A stretch of DNA of 64,000 nucleotides from Amblyornis subalaris (taxonomy: Eukaryota; Chordata; Aves; Passeriformes; Ptilonorhynchidae), in the NCBI GenBank assembly GCA_018881555.1, contig JACAXG010000018.1, positions 6,881,634 through 6,945,633 of the forward strand, in the 5' to 3' direction. The first letter of the stretch is position 1. Each line of letters starts with the position of its first letter. A program made the position numbers and the translations under genes. This document shows positions 12,650 to 23,504 of the stretch, piece by piece. Below the pieces are notes generated by a model. It was not told the DNA's origin. It worked only from the letters and a program-made list of their open reading frames with translations, and searched no databases.

Positions 12650-13312
12650 TTGTTTAATTTATTCATTGATGACTTGAATGAAGGTCCAGATGCCTCCTCA
12701 GCAAGTTCACTGATGCTGATGACACAAAACTGGGAGGAGCTTTGGGCTGATCCCCCTGAGTGCTGTGCAGCCCTTCAGAAGGACCTGGGCGGGTTGGAGA
12801 GATGGGCAGAAAGGAACCATCTAATATTCAACAAAGGCGAATGCAGGGTCCTGCACCAGGGGGGAAATAACCCTGGGCACCGGCACAGGCTGGGGGCTGA
12901 CCTGCTGGAGAGAAGCTCTGTGAAGAAGGGCCTTGGAGGCCTGGTGGACAACAAACTGTCCATGAGCCAGCAGTGCCCTTGGGGCCAAGAGGGCCAATGG
13001 AGTCCTGGGGTGCACTGGGAAGAGCATTGCCAGAAGGTTGAGGGAGGTGATCTTGCCCCTCTACTCGGCCCTGGTGAGCTGCATGTGGAGTGCTGTGTCC
13101 AGTTCTGGGCTCCTCAGTACAGGGGCTCCTCAGTACAGTTCTGGGCTCTCTCAGAGAGACATGGAGCTCCTGGAGCAGGTCCAGGGGAGGGCCACAAAGG
13201 TGATGAAGGGACTGGAGCATCTCTGTTACCAGGAAAGGCTGAGGAAGCTGGGCCTGTTCAGCCTCAAGAACAGACAACCGAGGGAAGCTCATCAATGTCT
13301 ATCAGTGCCTGA
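12650..13312 (+). pseudogene. CR1 ORF2 reverse-transcriptase relic
   Basis: A 220-codon open stretch survives from the C-terminal half of the CR1 ORF2 protein, which in intact elements encodes an endonuclease and a reverse transcriptase acting in target-primed reverse transcription. Visible family-like segments are LFIDDLNEG near residue 4, ERWAERNHLIFNKGECRVLH near residue 51 and LVDNKLSMSQQC near residue 97. The catalytic FADD-type motif is not read in this frame. A shifted frame across 12703-12732 encodes F-T-D-A-D-D-T-K-L, so indels shift the frame away and back, and a two-codon duplication disturbs the motif. There is no start methionine of a real protein and the N-terminal domains are missing. 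After about 13050 the matching frame is instead the overlapping one at 13038-13451. It is a dead fragment. Confidence 0.85.
13107..13138 (+). repeat. 16-bp perfect tandem duplication inside CR1
   Basis: The 16-mer gggctcctcagtacag occurs twice head to tail. It interrupts the CR1 ORF2 frame by one base modulo three and helps explain why two overlapping frames are needed to follow the relic protein. Confidence 0.9.
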
Positions 13313-13375
13313 AGGGAGGGTGTCAGGAGGATGGAGCCAGCCTCTGCTCAGTGGTGCCAAGAAACAGCACAAGAT

Positions 13376-14881
13376 TGTTCAGTACCAGTACAACAATCCT
13401 GCTTCTTGCCACATCTATACCAATATGAAAGCTCATGGAATAAAACATTGACAAGGGATTCAGATCTTTCCATTAATTTCTTCATTAATCTCATCAGGTA
13501 GGCTAAATAATATCAAACTTGCTTTGCAATTCTTTCTTTGAAACTGCCATGTTTAATAAGATGTTGTCTTCTATGGTACAAGATATTTTCCAGAACAACC
13601 TAAGGTTATACTAATGTCATTGACTGCAAAGTATTAATCTTAGTATTTACCCAATTTGTGGAATACAAATGTATCAATTTTGTATCAATTAAAATTACAC
13701 TGCTTAGACAGTTTATAATGAGAAAGAAAAATCACATGTTCATATATTCAACTCTCTTTGTGCCAACACATTATCTTTGTCCCATTAAAGAGCTTTATGC
13801 CATCTGTACCATCTGTGATACCAGCTGGTACATTGGTCCAAAAATATCTCTTCAATTATAGTATACTGATTAGTTTTTATATAGATTCAATTGTAGCTTA
13901 ACTGAATTATAAAAATAAATTTATATTGGTTTTTTTCCCCATTTCTGTGATTTGATTTTGGTAATAAAAATTCTAAAAGTTTCTATTCTTTTCTTGAGAT
14001 TTGAAGATTTTATACTTTGAATCACATAAAATGAAGTAAAGAAATAGTTAAATTGAAGTTATCATTTAAATAATTTAGGTATTGAGACCTTGTTCAAAAT
14101 GAGACACGAATAATTTCTAGGAAAAATTGAAATAATATTTTATTATTAATTATTCAAAAATGAATATTTTCCCCAAAATGCTCCTTCTAAAAAAATCTTG
14201 TATATTTTACAGTATACAAAATTTTTTTTTTACAAAAGTATAATATACATTAAAATTTAATTTTACAAAGCTAACAGATGGGTGATATTTTGTTTTCCTA
14301 CATAAAGATTTAACTTATCGTTATAGGGTTATTTTTATAAAGCGAATTGAATGAAATTCCTGCTACGATGAGACTCAGTGGCAAGATTCTCATTCATTCC
14401 AGCAAGCCAAGATTTAACGTCACACAATTAACTGAAAGGTGTGCATCCTTCTGTAGCCCTCACCCCTTGTAACTTAGGGATTGATGTTTAGATCAATCAC
14501 ATTACTCCTGCTTTTAAGCTGAACTGCTATCAAAGATCTGAGTTTTGTTATGAATCCTTCACACTCAGAAATGCTGGTATGTATATTAATTACATAGGAA
14601 GTATACATCAAAAGAACTGTACCGTGATCATAAATCCTAACAGCATTAGTTCAGCCCCTTTCTACGTATGCATTATGGTGCAACCTTTTAATGACAAGAT
14701 TATGTGCTTTAGTTCTGTCTTTTAGAACAGAAGTTTCTTTTGATAAGTTAATTTAATTCATGGATATTAGCTATTTACCAAATTCAAAACTTCACACTTT
14801 CCTCATTTTGTGCTTATCAAACATTATTGAAAATCTGAACTGAAAACACAGTTCTCTCTGATGTTCATCACTGCAGTGTCT
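13376..14881. other. Unique AT-rich DNA between two CR1 pieces
   Basis: No gene or repeat is recognisable in this strongly AT-rich stretch, which contains T- and A-runs around 14190-14230. It separates a CR1 lacking its 3' end from a CR1 3' end in the same orientation. The 67-codon open frame at 13658-13861 has no supporting signal. Confidence 0.5.
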
Positions 14882-15030
14882 GAGTGCTTCACAAACATTA
14901 CTACATTTATATTCACAATATCCTTGTGAGATGAGAAGTTATTATTATACCTACTTTATGCAGAACAGAGCCACAGTGAGATTAAGATCAAAGGTATTGA
15001 CTAATTTGGGCACTGGGTAGGAAATTCATG
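14882..15030 (-). mobile_element. MIR / CORE-SINE relic
   Basis: The order of short blocks matches an antisense MIR: GAGTGCTTCACAAACATTA, ATTCACAATATCCTTGTGAG, TTATTATTATACCTACTTTA, and ACAGAGCCACAGTGAGATTAAG. It then fades past GCACTGGGTAGGAA. It covers the CORE and 3' region; the tRNA-like head with the B box is not recognisable. MIRs stopped moving long before birds arose, so this is an ancient, strongly diverged fossil. Confidence 0.72.
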
Positions 15031-15205
15031 GAAGCTCATTTTCACAATGCTTAATACACAGCCTTTCATATGTGTTCAAAGCCTAGTTAGTAATGCTGCA
15101 AGTACTCAATATGCTGCAAATCAAACCCCAAGGATTCACCCAGAAAACAAGAAAAACAGTGTCAATACCTAAAATTTGTCTTAACTGACTCCTTTCACAT
15201 CACAT

Positions 15206-15450
15206 CAGGGGAGGTTTAGGCTAGATATCAGGCTATCTGAAAAACATTTTCACTCAGAGCGTGGCTGGGCACTGGAGCAGGCTCCCCAGGGAAGTGGTCA
15301 CAGCACGAAGCCTGACAGCATTCAAGAAGTGTTTGAACAATACTGTTGGGCACACAGTGTGATTCTTGGGGTGTCCTGCACAGGGCCAGCAGTTGGACTC
15401 GATGATCCTGATGAGTCCCTTCCAACTCAGCATATTCTGTCATTCTATGA
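15206..15450 (+). mobile_element. CR1 LINE 3' end fragment
   Basis: This is sense-strand CR1 3' UTR: CAGGGGAGGTTTAGGCTAGA, CTCCCCAGGGAAGTGGTCAC, AAGCCTGACAGCATTCAAG, GTTGGACTCGATGATCCTG and CCCTTCCAACTCAGCATATT. It ends with the terminal repeat ATTCTGTCATTCTATGA. Orientation is the same as the CR1 at 12598-13375, and it starts roughly where that element stops in family coordinates. Confidence 0.94.
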
Positions 15451-16186
15451 CATAGGGGCTCTGTGGGAGAAGAAGTCTGGTTCTCCAGCATAAATTAACC
15501 ATATGGACCTCTTTTCTTTTTTGTATCCTGTTTGTTCACTATTTTCTAAATTGTTCAGTCAAGAACTAAGGAATTGAACTGTTTTTTTACTAAAAAGTAG
15601 AGGGGATTTGGTTTTGGGCAAATTTGACAGCTAGGAAAGAGATAAACAGATAGCTGCAGTAGGTTGCTGTGTCCCAATATAATTCAAAACTAGGAGATGG
15701 CCTAGCTCCTGTGTTTGCGGACATTTTCTCACAGCAGAGAATATTGAGATTCAGAAACACAAGAATGAATTTTATGTTACTGTAGGGACATACTGTGATG
15801 TTTCCCCTGCTCTGCCTAAGTTTGATATTTCTCACTGGTCACTTTTTATCTCAGTTGCATCAGAAGTGGTACGAATGAAGGGACTTAGGCAAAGCAGTGA
15901 AAGTGTCACAGCTTGGGAAGGTAGCTCTTGTCAACTGAAGGGTCTTAAACTAAAAAATTTTACCTCTCAACCAGCAAAGATAAACACAAACATGTGCAAA
16001 GATAAACATAAAGACATTTATAACAGCTCAGCTGATAGATGCTACAGTCAAAAGCTGTAATATTTTTATGGCTTTAATATACATATATGTTAAGTATAAC
16101 AAGGAAGTCACATGCAGTGATGCTAATTACATTCAAAGGAACTAGGTGATGTGAATTGACAGAGGTTTAAATACTATGTATTCTTG

Positions 16187-16229
16187 CTCTTGATGTTACG
16201 TTCAAGTCACTCTTGATGTTACGTTCAAG
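16187..16229. repeat. Two-copy 23-bp tandem duplication
   Basis: The 20-mer ctcttgatgttacgttcaag is present twice, identical, at 16187-16206 and 16210-16229, separated by tca. Identity of the copies suggests a recent slippage or repair event. Confidence 0.93.
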
Positions 16230-17050
16230 ACAACTTTAACCTGTGCATATGCTTAGGCCAGCAGCAGGTGATGAGGAAACCAGCTTCCCCTTACTATTGC
16301 CCTAAACCCTGAGTTCTTGTATTGCCAGAAACACGTTTTCTCTACTGTTGAGAACGATGAGTCCAACCCATTCAAGTATCTTGCTTTTATACTCACAAGA
16401 CCAAAGACAACACAAATTAAATGATGTTTTAGAAAAGGACTTCTAGTATTACAGGTATTAAAATTTTTCAACTTTTTCGTCTCTTATAATTTTCCTTTTC
16501 CCAGCCTGTATAATAAAGAAATCAAGTTGGTCTCAAATGTAGACGGTAACAGAGAACAGTACAAAAAACACGTAGGTAGTTCAGTATTTCCAGCACCATT
16601 TTCTCTTACATATGTGAAGTTAAGCATGCCTTCTGCTTTCCTACACAGTATAGGTTTGCTGGAATTTGGCTGAGGTGATCTGCAAAATTCGGTTGCACTG
16701 TTGCCACATATGACTAATATAATCATTGAGCCCACTGAAGATTTAGATGGCTTGATGAAAAACTTCACCTCCTTATTGAATTTTTATTAGTTTCTTGCAC
16801 ACAGAAGGATGAGTAAGAAAGTTAAAGAACAACTGAGAACACATCTTCTTGCCAAGAAGATAATGCTACTCGGAGGAACAGCAGGGAGGTCCCAGCTGAA
16901 CAGCATTATAGCAACAATGAAAAGCCCCAAGTCCTCCCACTTACACCTTTTGGGCTGAAAGAAGGGCAAATGTATCCTATCAGAACTGTTGTCTGCCAGA
17001 ACTACTAAGACCACACTGCAGACTCCCACAGAAACAAGCATTTGAATTAA

Positions 17051-17084
17051 AGGGGGTGGGGGAGGGAAGGAGGGATGGGGGGAG
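17051..17084 (+). other. G-rich run with G-quadruplex potential
   Basis: Runs of G of five, five, three, three and six bases follow one another with short A/T-containing spacers (ggggg-t-ggggg-a-ggg-aagga-ggg-at-gggggg). Four or more closely spaced G-runs satisfy the usual intramolecular quadruplex pattern. It stands out in AT-rich surroundings. No function is inferred. Confidence 0.7.
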
Positions 17085-18239
17085 CAAACAAAGCAACATG
17101 TAATTTTATCATTTCCTACTGTTTTTCCCTCCCTTCTTCTGCCCTGACTTTTAACTTCTGAGATATGCAGGTTTTCCTTTTATTCTGAACTTCTGTGAAA
17201 AATTTTCCAGTCACAATGCTTCAGCATACCAAATAAAAGGGGGGGAAAATGAAAAAATTGCCTTTTCATACTTTTAAGAAGCTGCTTCTGTCACCTTGCT
17301 TGATCTGAAATAGAAGTGCTCCTTCCAGTCACAGGATATTTTCCAGGGACAGATGCTTGCAAACACAGTCGTGTTATACTGCACTAATACCCAGTACACT
17401 TCGGTAAACAAAATGCAGATATTGCCAAACACCACAACAAATTCAGTTCTTTATGACCATACCATTTATAAAAAGACATTCAGAGCTCCCGTTTCATCTG
17501 AAATACTCTCAACATATTTAGTCATTTAAATTGCTGGAGTAATGCCCAGATGGAAAGTGGCAAGATATTTAAAGATTGATTCCATTTTATAAGTATGCCA
17601 TGAATATAAAAGTCCTTCCACTTAATCTAATATGCTTCTTTGCTATTAGTTTTGGATTGATAAAATGCTTTTAAATAAAAAACCAGGAGTTGGCAGACAT
17701 GGTAAAAATCAAAGATACTGCGAGTACAGAGACTTAATAGAAATATATATTGGCTTCATAAAGGATATCTCTGAGTTTCCAGAAGTAGTGAACCTCTACC
17801 ATTTATTATATTCCAAACCTTTGATTGCTAGAGCTTGATTCTTAGGTAATAGATTTTCAATAAATTAGCAACATTTCTGGTTTTTTTTTCTTTTTAAAAA
17901 TGGGACTCTGACCTTTGTATAAAAATGAAGGAAAATACGGGGAACCAAAATAAGACATCAGATTCTCCAATGGAGAGGTCAGAACTTCAGAGCTTGCTTT
18001 CATATTCAGGGAATATGATTTCTATATCATAGTGCAATGCATAATTTTCAAATATCTGCATAATATTGAAGCAGTAACTCCAATTTTTGTACAGAAACAA
18101 GAACAATTAGAGAAACAATTGTATTTCTTATATAACTAGCTGAATAAAAAGGAGTTAATCAGCTATTCCTTTCATTCTTCAGCCAAATTCAAGAAGATAC
18201 TAGGACTGTGTTTTAACAGTTTAAACTGATTGAACAATA

Positions 18240-18270
18240 CCTGCTTACCAATTGATCATTGGTAAGCAGG
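18240..18270. repeat. Perfect inverted repeat, 13-bp arms
   Basis: The arm cctgcttaccaat (18240-18252) is the exact reverse complement of attggtaagcagg (18258-18270), with the five-base loop tgatc. It can form a hairpin or cruciform. The arms are too short for a microRNA precursor. Confidence 0.95.
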
Positions 18271-20790
18271 ATTAATGATCTCAATAGAAAAATAAAATTT
18301 CATTATACAGCATCCAGAGTTACATTTCTGGAAAGGTTCCAGTCAGCTTGATGGTTCCTCATGCTTTTTATATGAAAAGAAAACACACATTTGCAATGAT
18401 TAATCAAAAGCTAAATGGTTAATCCAAAGGCTCTGTTCAAAGATCTTAATTAGAGCTAATTTAAAATTGTGCACTCTTACAAAATTTATGCAAACTGCTT
18501 GGTGCTAACACTGGTCAGTAGGAAGAGAAAGAGAAGAGACACACAGAGCAAACAAAGCTTGTGAGTTCAACGTGCTCTTCCACAAATGCAGAGCTTTTAG
18601 GCAGCAACCCGCCATGAGTTAAGGCTTCATCTTCCAGCATCATGTCCCTCCTGCTAATGGCAGTGCCAGAATTAGAAAGGTGGCAATTACAGGAGACCAG
18701 AAAAACCCGTTCTGACATGAAGGAAACAAACCTCCAAGAGAAAAGGAGAAACACACCTTGTTGTGTAATATTTATATATCCAGGGAAGCATAAAGCAGAA
18801 ACTCCAGAAAGTGATACACCCACGTCTTCCTGAGGCTTATTTCTCAGGGGTTAACTGTGGACCATATTTAACCCTTTGAATGTCAAACCCTAAGGAAATC
18901 TAATTTCCATGAAATATCATTCTCCTTACAATACAAGCACATTCACTCTAAGGAGAGCAGAATTTGTAATCTGCACTTTGCAACTCGCTATCTTTGTATG
19001 AAGCATTTTAAAAACTTGGTTATGGATAATACTTATTTTTATAGACACTAATAACTGTTTCAAAGGCTCCGAAGACCCATGTATGAATTCTCCTCAAACT
19101 GTAAACTAGCAGTTATTGCAAGAATTTAGCCATTTTATTTTAAAATTTGGAAATGTTTAAAAACCTTGTAAGTACAGAGTAAAGCTGCAAGGTCTTGTGT
19201 CATGACTGTGACCTCTAAGCACTAATTCTAAAATTTTAAGAAGAACTAAAAGCTTCATAAGATATATGTTCATGGGGTGTTTTTTATGAGAAATATAAGC
19301 GAGTGATTGTTAAACTTTCTCGAGCCAAAAATGATGTGACATAATTTTATACATACAAAAGTGTGTGTCAGAGCCTCACGTTTTCATTAGCTATATGCAA
19401 TACTCAGTTTAATGAGTCTGTACACAAATACACAATAAAAGCCCTTTTCAAAACATTAATCACTCTGAAATTATTCCAAATTGTGAAAATCAATGTTTTT
19501 CCAATTCCCATTTAAATGATCAGAAAGATAGCAAAAATTCCTGCATAATACACTTTCCTGTTAATTTGTGCCATTAACTATTACTGCTACCCTGAAGAGA
19601 GTATTAGAAGTCTTATTGAGATTAGATCTCTCTGTGCTACAAATTTAAAAGAAAATTACATTCACCAGGGAGAGCTTCTAATTTTATTGCCATGATTTGT
19701 CTTTCAGAGTTAGCATTTGGCAAGAAGGAAACAAACTACAAGGTGCCCCTTTTTGCCAGGTAACTTAATACAAACTCTGTCTGATATTATAATGGGTGAA
19801 CAGGCTTTGGTGGAAAGCAAAAGAAAAAATATTGAAAATAGATTATTACCACCTATCTTTTTCTCTTCTCTTTTCTTTTCTTAGCATTTTTTAAAACAGT
19901 CTTTTCATACCTAGTAAATATGTACAACTACATCTTTATTCTAATGTGGAGAATTATTTAGTTAATAATTATTTATCCTGTATCAGTTTAGAGGAAAAAA
20001 TTTGAAATAAATAAAAATGTTCACTTATCAACACTTTTACACTTAAATGGAGTATATCCACATTTTCCATCCAGTTCAGTGACTTGAAAAAATACGTATA
20101 TACAATGTATACAATATTGTTCAGAAGGTAAAATTTTCATAACACAAAATGGATCATTTGCACAGTGAGCCAGAAGGTATAAGGCAGCAATGAAACCTCA
20201 ACTTATTAGAGCTAAATAACAGTGCTAATTCATAGTTTATTATAATTAAATACCCAAAGCAATATTGAGCAATGTTCATTAGTTCTGAAAAAATATCATT
20301 CAAAGACACAAAGTGAATAAGGTTTTCACCCTGTAAGTTTTCCTGGGTCTAAGTTCTGGGCAGCAAACTTACTTGAGATTAGCACATATACCAAGACCAG
20401 CACCATCAAACTGTAAAACATTTTAATAAACATTTCAAATAGATGAAGTGGGCTAAACATTGCTTGTTTCGAATTCTCAATTAAATTTCTTTGTGTAGTT
20501 TTTACAAAATAAAGATTTCTGTATTTCTGCCTAAAACCATTAGAGGTTCCATTTTAAAATGGATTTCTATGTTTGTGTTCAGAGCATAAAATCTCAGATA
20601 TGTTAATCGCTTCAGTTATTAATATGAGCAGTAATAGAATACAAAGCCTCCTTTTTGAGCATTCAAGAAAGATTGCATAGGGCTATGATCTAATTATTTA
20701 CATGTTGAACATCTAGAATGGAAAGGAGAAGAAGGTCTGGCAGGGGACACGGTTCTTGGTCCCTCCACAACTTCTCTCTCCCTTCCTCAA

Positions 20791-20837
20791 TCTCTTCTTT
20801 TTCTTCCCTCTCCCTCCCCCCCCTCTTTTTTTCTCTT
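20791..20837 (+). repeat. 47-base uninterrupted pyrimidine run
   Basis: Every base from 20791 to 20837 is C or T, including a run of eight C followed shortly by seven T. The pyrimidine-rich zone extends upstream to about 20760 with a few A. Homopurine/homopyrimidine runs like this are typical simple repeats and can form triplex DNA. No gene lies next to it to suggest a splice role. Confidence 0.9.
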
Positions 20838-21182
20838 AGAAGCTTTCAGACTCAAAATTGCAAAGTCATGTGAACTGCAGTTCTACAGGCACATAGGACA
20901 AATGTTTCCTAGTGCCCATATACAGGTCTGTGTGGTCCTTTCATGTAAATTTGCATTTTCAACAGAAACTAAACATTGATCAAAGCATCTATGAGAAAGC
21001 TGAGCGGAAAAAACCCCACAAAAACTACAGGATGTAGTTTGAAATGACATGAAGTAAAAAATTACACATCTGACAGGCCATAAAAATTCAATTACTGGAC
21101 AAGTTAAGATCTGAACTGTATATCAGCAATCCTTTAAGAGAGGACTGTTAGTAAAGAGCAGCTACTGGGACAAGGAAATGAA

Positions 21183-21207
21183 GTCAGGAGTATATGGTAC
21201 TCCTGAC
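21183..21207. repeat. Perfect inverted repeat, 10-bp arms
   Basis: The arm gtcaggagta (21183-21192) pairs exactly with tactcctgac (21198-21207) around a five-base loop, tatgg. Confidence 0.93.
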
Positions 21208-21655
21208 ACTGAATATCTATTATTTATTGTTGGTTACTTATGCTTTTATCTACATCATTTACTTCATATTTTTCCTGTAGGGAAGGTAGACTGGGACCAG
21301 GCAAATTTCAGTAACTATGACTCTATGCACAAGCAAACAAAAAATATGGTTTTGCTTCACTAATCAAGTTAAGAAAAAACTCTTGTCTCATAATAACGAG
21401 TCATGACAGTTTATAATTAAGGCAGTTGAGGGCTTTGATAGTGGAATACAAACCCTGTATGTAATCCTGATTTCATCACTTTCTACCTTACAGGTTGTCT
21501 CTGCCTCATCACTTAACTGCTCAATAGAAAAGGGGTATAAACAAGCACACAGGAAGTAATGCTGAGAGACATTGGAAAAATATTTCAGTCCAAAGGACCC
21601 CTATCTTATATGAATAAAGTTTTTTGTCAGTTTTGAACAATTAGGAGGAAAAGTT

Positions 21656-21682
21656 TTTCATGGTCTTTGAGAGACCATGAAA
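21656..21682. repeat. Perfect inverted repeat, 11-bp arms
   Basis: The arm tttcatggtct (21656-21666) pairs exactly with agaccatgaaa (21672-21682) around the loop ttgag. It is the third perfect hairpin with a five-base loop within 3.5 kb. Confidence 0.93.
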
Positions 21683-23357
21683 TGTGACTAGATTTCAAAG
21701 CAATGCTCAACTTATTTGCATAGAAGAAGCAAAGGCAAATGGGCCACAGGAGACAAACCACTACCCTGCTCACACAAAGTCCATATCTAAAAAAACAGTA
21801 CTGACAATCTTCAGCTGGAATCTTTTGAGCTATCTAAGGTCTGAGACAATATGAAGGACCCTAGGAAGAGTAGAATTTTAACTAGCTCAGAAATAACTTG
21901 GACTATTTTTTCCTTACATACTTCATCAAATGTACTATTTGACATGGAAAAACACACACAGTGATTGACAGCTTGGGGTTATTACTAATGCACTCATAAC
22001 TCATAAATATGTGATATGAGGAAATGCAAAAAATATAAAAAATATAAATAAACAGTTGATCATGTATAATATTTTTAGCAGTATGAATTGCAGAGTCAGC
22101 AGTACAATGCCTCCGAATTTATCTTCGTGACAGACAACTTGTTGTCCTCTTGGTGTCTCTCATTTGGATTTTATAAAATCTGCAGCAGAATGTATATTCA
22201 TGGCATAGAATGATTGTGAAAGACTCATAACTGCTCTAGGTTAACTGAGGAGGCTGCCACTTCAGTGAGGGGATACTTCAGGGCTGCTCATTTTTGAAAG
22301 TGAGCGTTTGAACGTTTTTCGACACATCTTTTAAACTTGGGCTTGGAGTTTATTGCCATATTGAGCTCTCACTGATGCATTCGTGGCACTAGTCCCAGTC
22401 TGTTCCTCTGGCCTTAGTTACAGGATACCTGCTCTCTGAAACTACTGTGTGATGGAATTAGTCAAATTACTGAGCCTTGAGCATTGATTAAAATACTGGG
22501 TTCAGGATGGAAATGTTTCCCATTGACAACCATGCTATTCCATTTGCTTTTCTTTGAAATACAGTAAGGTGCTTTTTTTTAATTCTCTTGATCATCCTTT
22601 TGAGGATGCACTTCTGCATTGAATCCATGCTGTTTAAATACTGCATTGGAAAGGGTTGAGAATAACTGTCTTTCTGGTACTTATGGTATAACTTTCCTCT
22701 TATTCCTAGATTTTGAAAAAGGAAGAGCAGGAAAATACCCCCAGTGTGAGGATATTCTAAAATTTTATCATAAGAGTGAAGATTTTTCATTCTGAAAATA
22801 GAGTTAAATCATCCAAACATTGCAGTAAATCAAATATTTATTTGCCTCCTCCAAATTCATAAATAGAAATTGTCTCTGAAACTATAATTAATTGTATCAA
22901 GTTAAAACATGTTGACAAACTCTGTTGCAAGATCATACAAATAAACTAAAATATGAAAAAGGAATTGTAGACGAGAAATAATATCTGTTTTAAAAGAAAG
23001 ATCAAATATCCATTACTTTACAGCATTTCCAGCTGCAAACTATTACAAGGGCAATGAATTACCAAATAATCTGGTATTTACAGTTATCATGATTTTTTAG
23101 AAATATGAGCAAAAACATTTCAGTTGTTTTTTAAGTGCTAAACTGCAAGCCTCAACTGACTAATGACTATTTTTATACCACTTTACAAGCGTAAGTTAGC
23201 TTAAGGCAACCAATGGGGAATTTGATTCGTGTAAAAGGATACCTAAGTGGGAATGAGCCACCACAATATGATTTGCAAGCCCACTTTCATTCTTCCAACA
23301 GAAAGCAGTAAGTGTTGAGATCCGCAGTCACATGCTCTTAGTTCCTACAGCACTGTC

Positions 23358-23504
23358 ATGAGTACCAGGAATGCTCTGTCACTGCAGTCCAACAAAACCT
23401 ATTTGGCCGGTGAGGTCACCTTGGACAACAGAACAGTACTGAAGAAAGTACCTCAGGATGTCAGCCTTCTTGATCCTGATAAATATTCAAAGCTTGTTGT
23501 AAAG
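23358..23504 (+). CDS. Candidate exon, product not recognised
   Basis: A frame opens at an ATG and runs 49 codons to an AAG followed by gtgtcc, a possible but weak splice donor. The translation looks like folded protein (for example KTYLAGEVTLDNRTVLKK and LLDPDKYSKLVVK) rather than the Leu/Ser/Phe-rich chance frames common here. An in-frame stop lies upstream, so this would be a first coding exon, or its true start lies at an unseen acceptor; a good pyrimidine-rich acceptor ends at about 23301 but reads in another frame. It ends in phase 0, matching the candidate exon at 29428. I do not recognise the family. Chance is a real alternative. Confidence 0.25.

Larger units (their letters stand above)
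12598..13375 (+). mobile_element. CR1 LINE, ORF2 C-terminal part, 3' end missing
   Basis: This is sense-strand CR1. Landmarks are CACCAGTGGTGTCCCCCAAGG, CCAGTATTGTTTAATTTATT, GGTTGGAGAGATGGGCAGAA, TGCAGGGTCCTGCACCAGG, GAGCTCCTGGAGCAGGTCC and GGAGGGTGTCAGGAGGATGG. It runs from the reverse-transcriptase region to the ORF2 end and stops within the CAGTGGTGCCAAGAAACAG segment. The 3' UTR and terminal repeat are absent, unlike a normal 5'-truncated CR1. It contains two internal short tandem duplications (ctgatg twice at 12710-12721; a 16-mer twice at 13107-13138). Confidence 0.93.
15451..23357. other. Unique DNA with small hairpins and simple runs, no gene
   Basis: No interspersed repeat family is recognisable. 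Small structures are listed separately (16187-16229, 17051-17084, 18240-18270, 20791-20837, 21183-21207, 21656-21682). Open frames up to about 100 codons (for example 18515-18823 and 22488-22790, both minus) look like chance frames and lack recognisable domains. Confidence 0.5.

Noticed and set aside
12828..13295. 155-codon minus-strand open frame
   Set aside because: It is antisense to the CR1 ORF2 relic, and the GC-rich composition there keeps several frames open.
18240..21682. Hairpins considered as microRNA precursors
   Set aside because: Arms of 10-13 bp with five-base loops are far shorter than the roughly 30-bp stems of pre-microRNAs.
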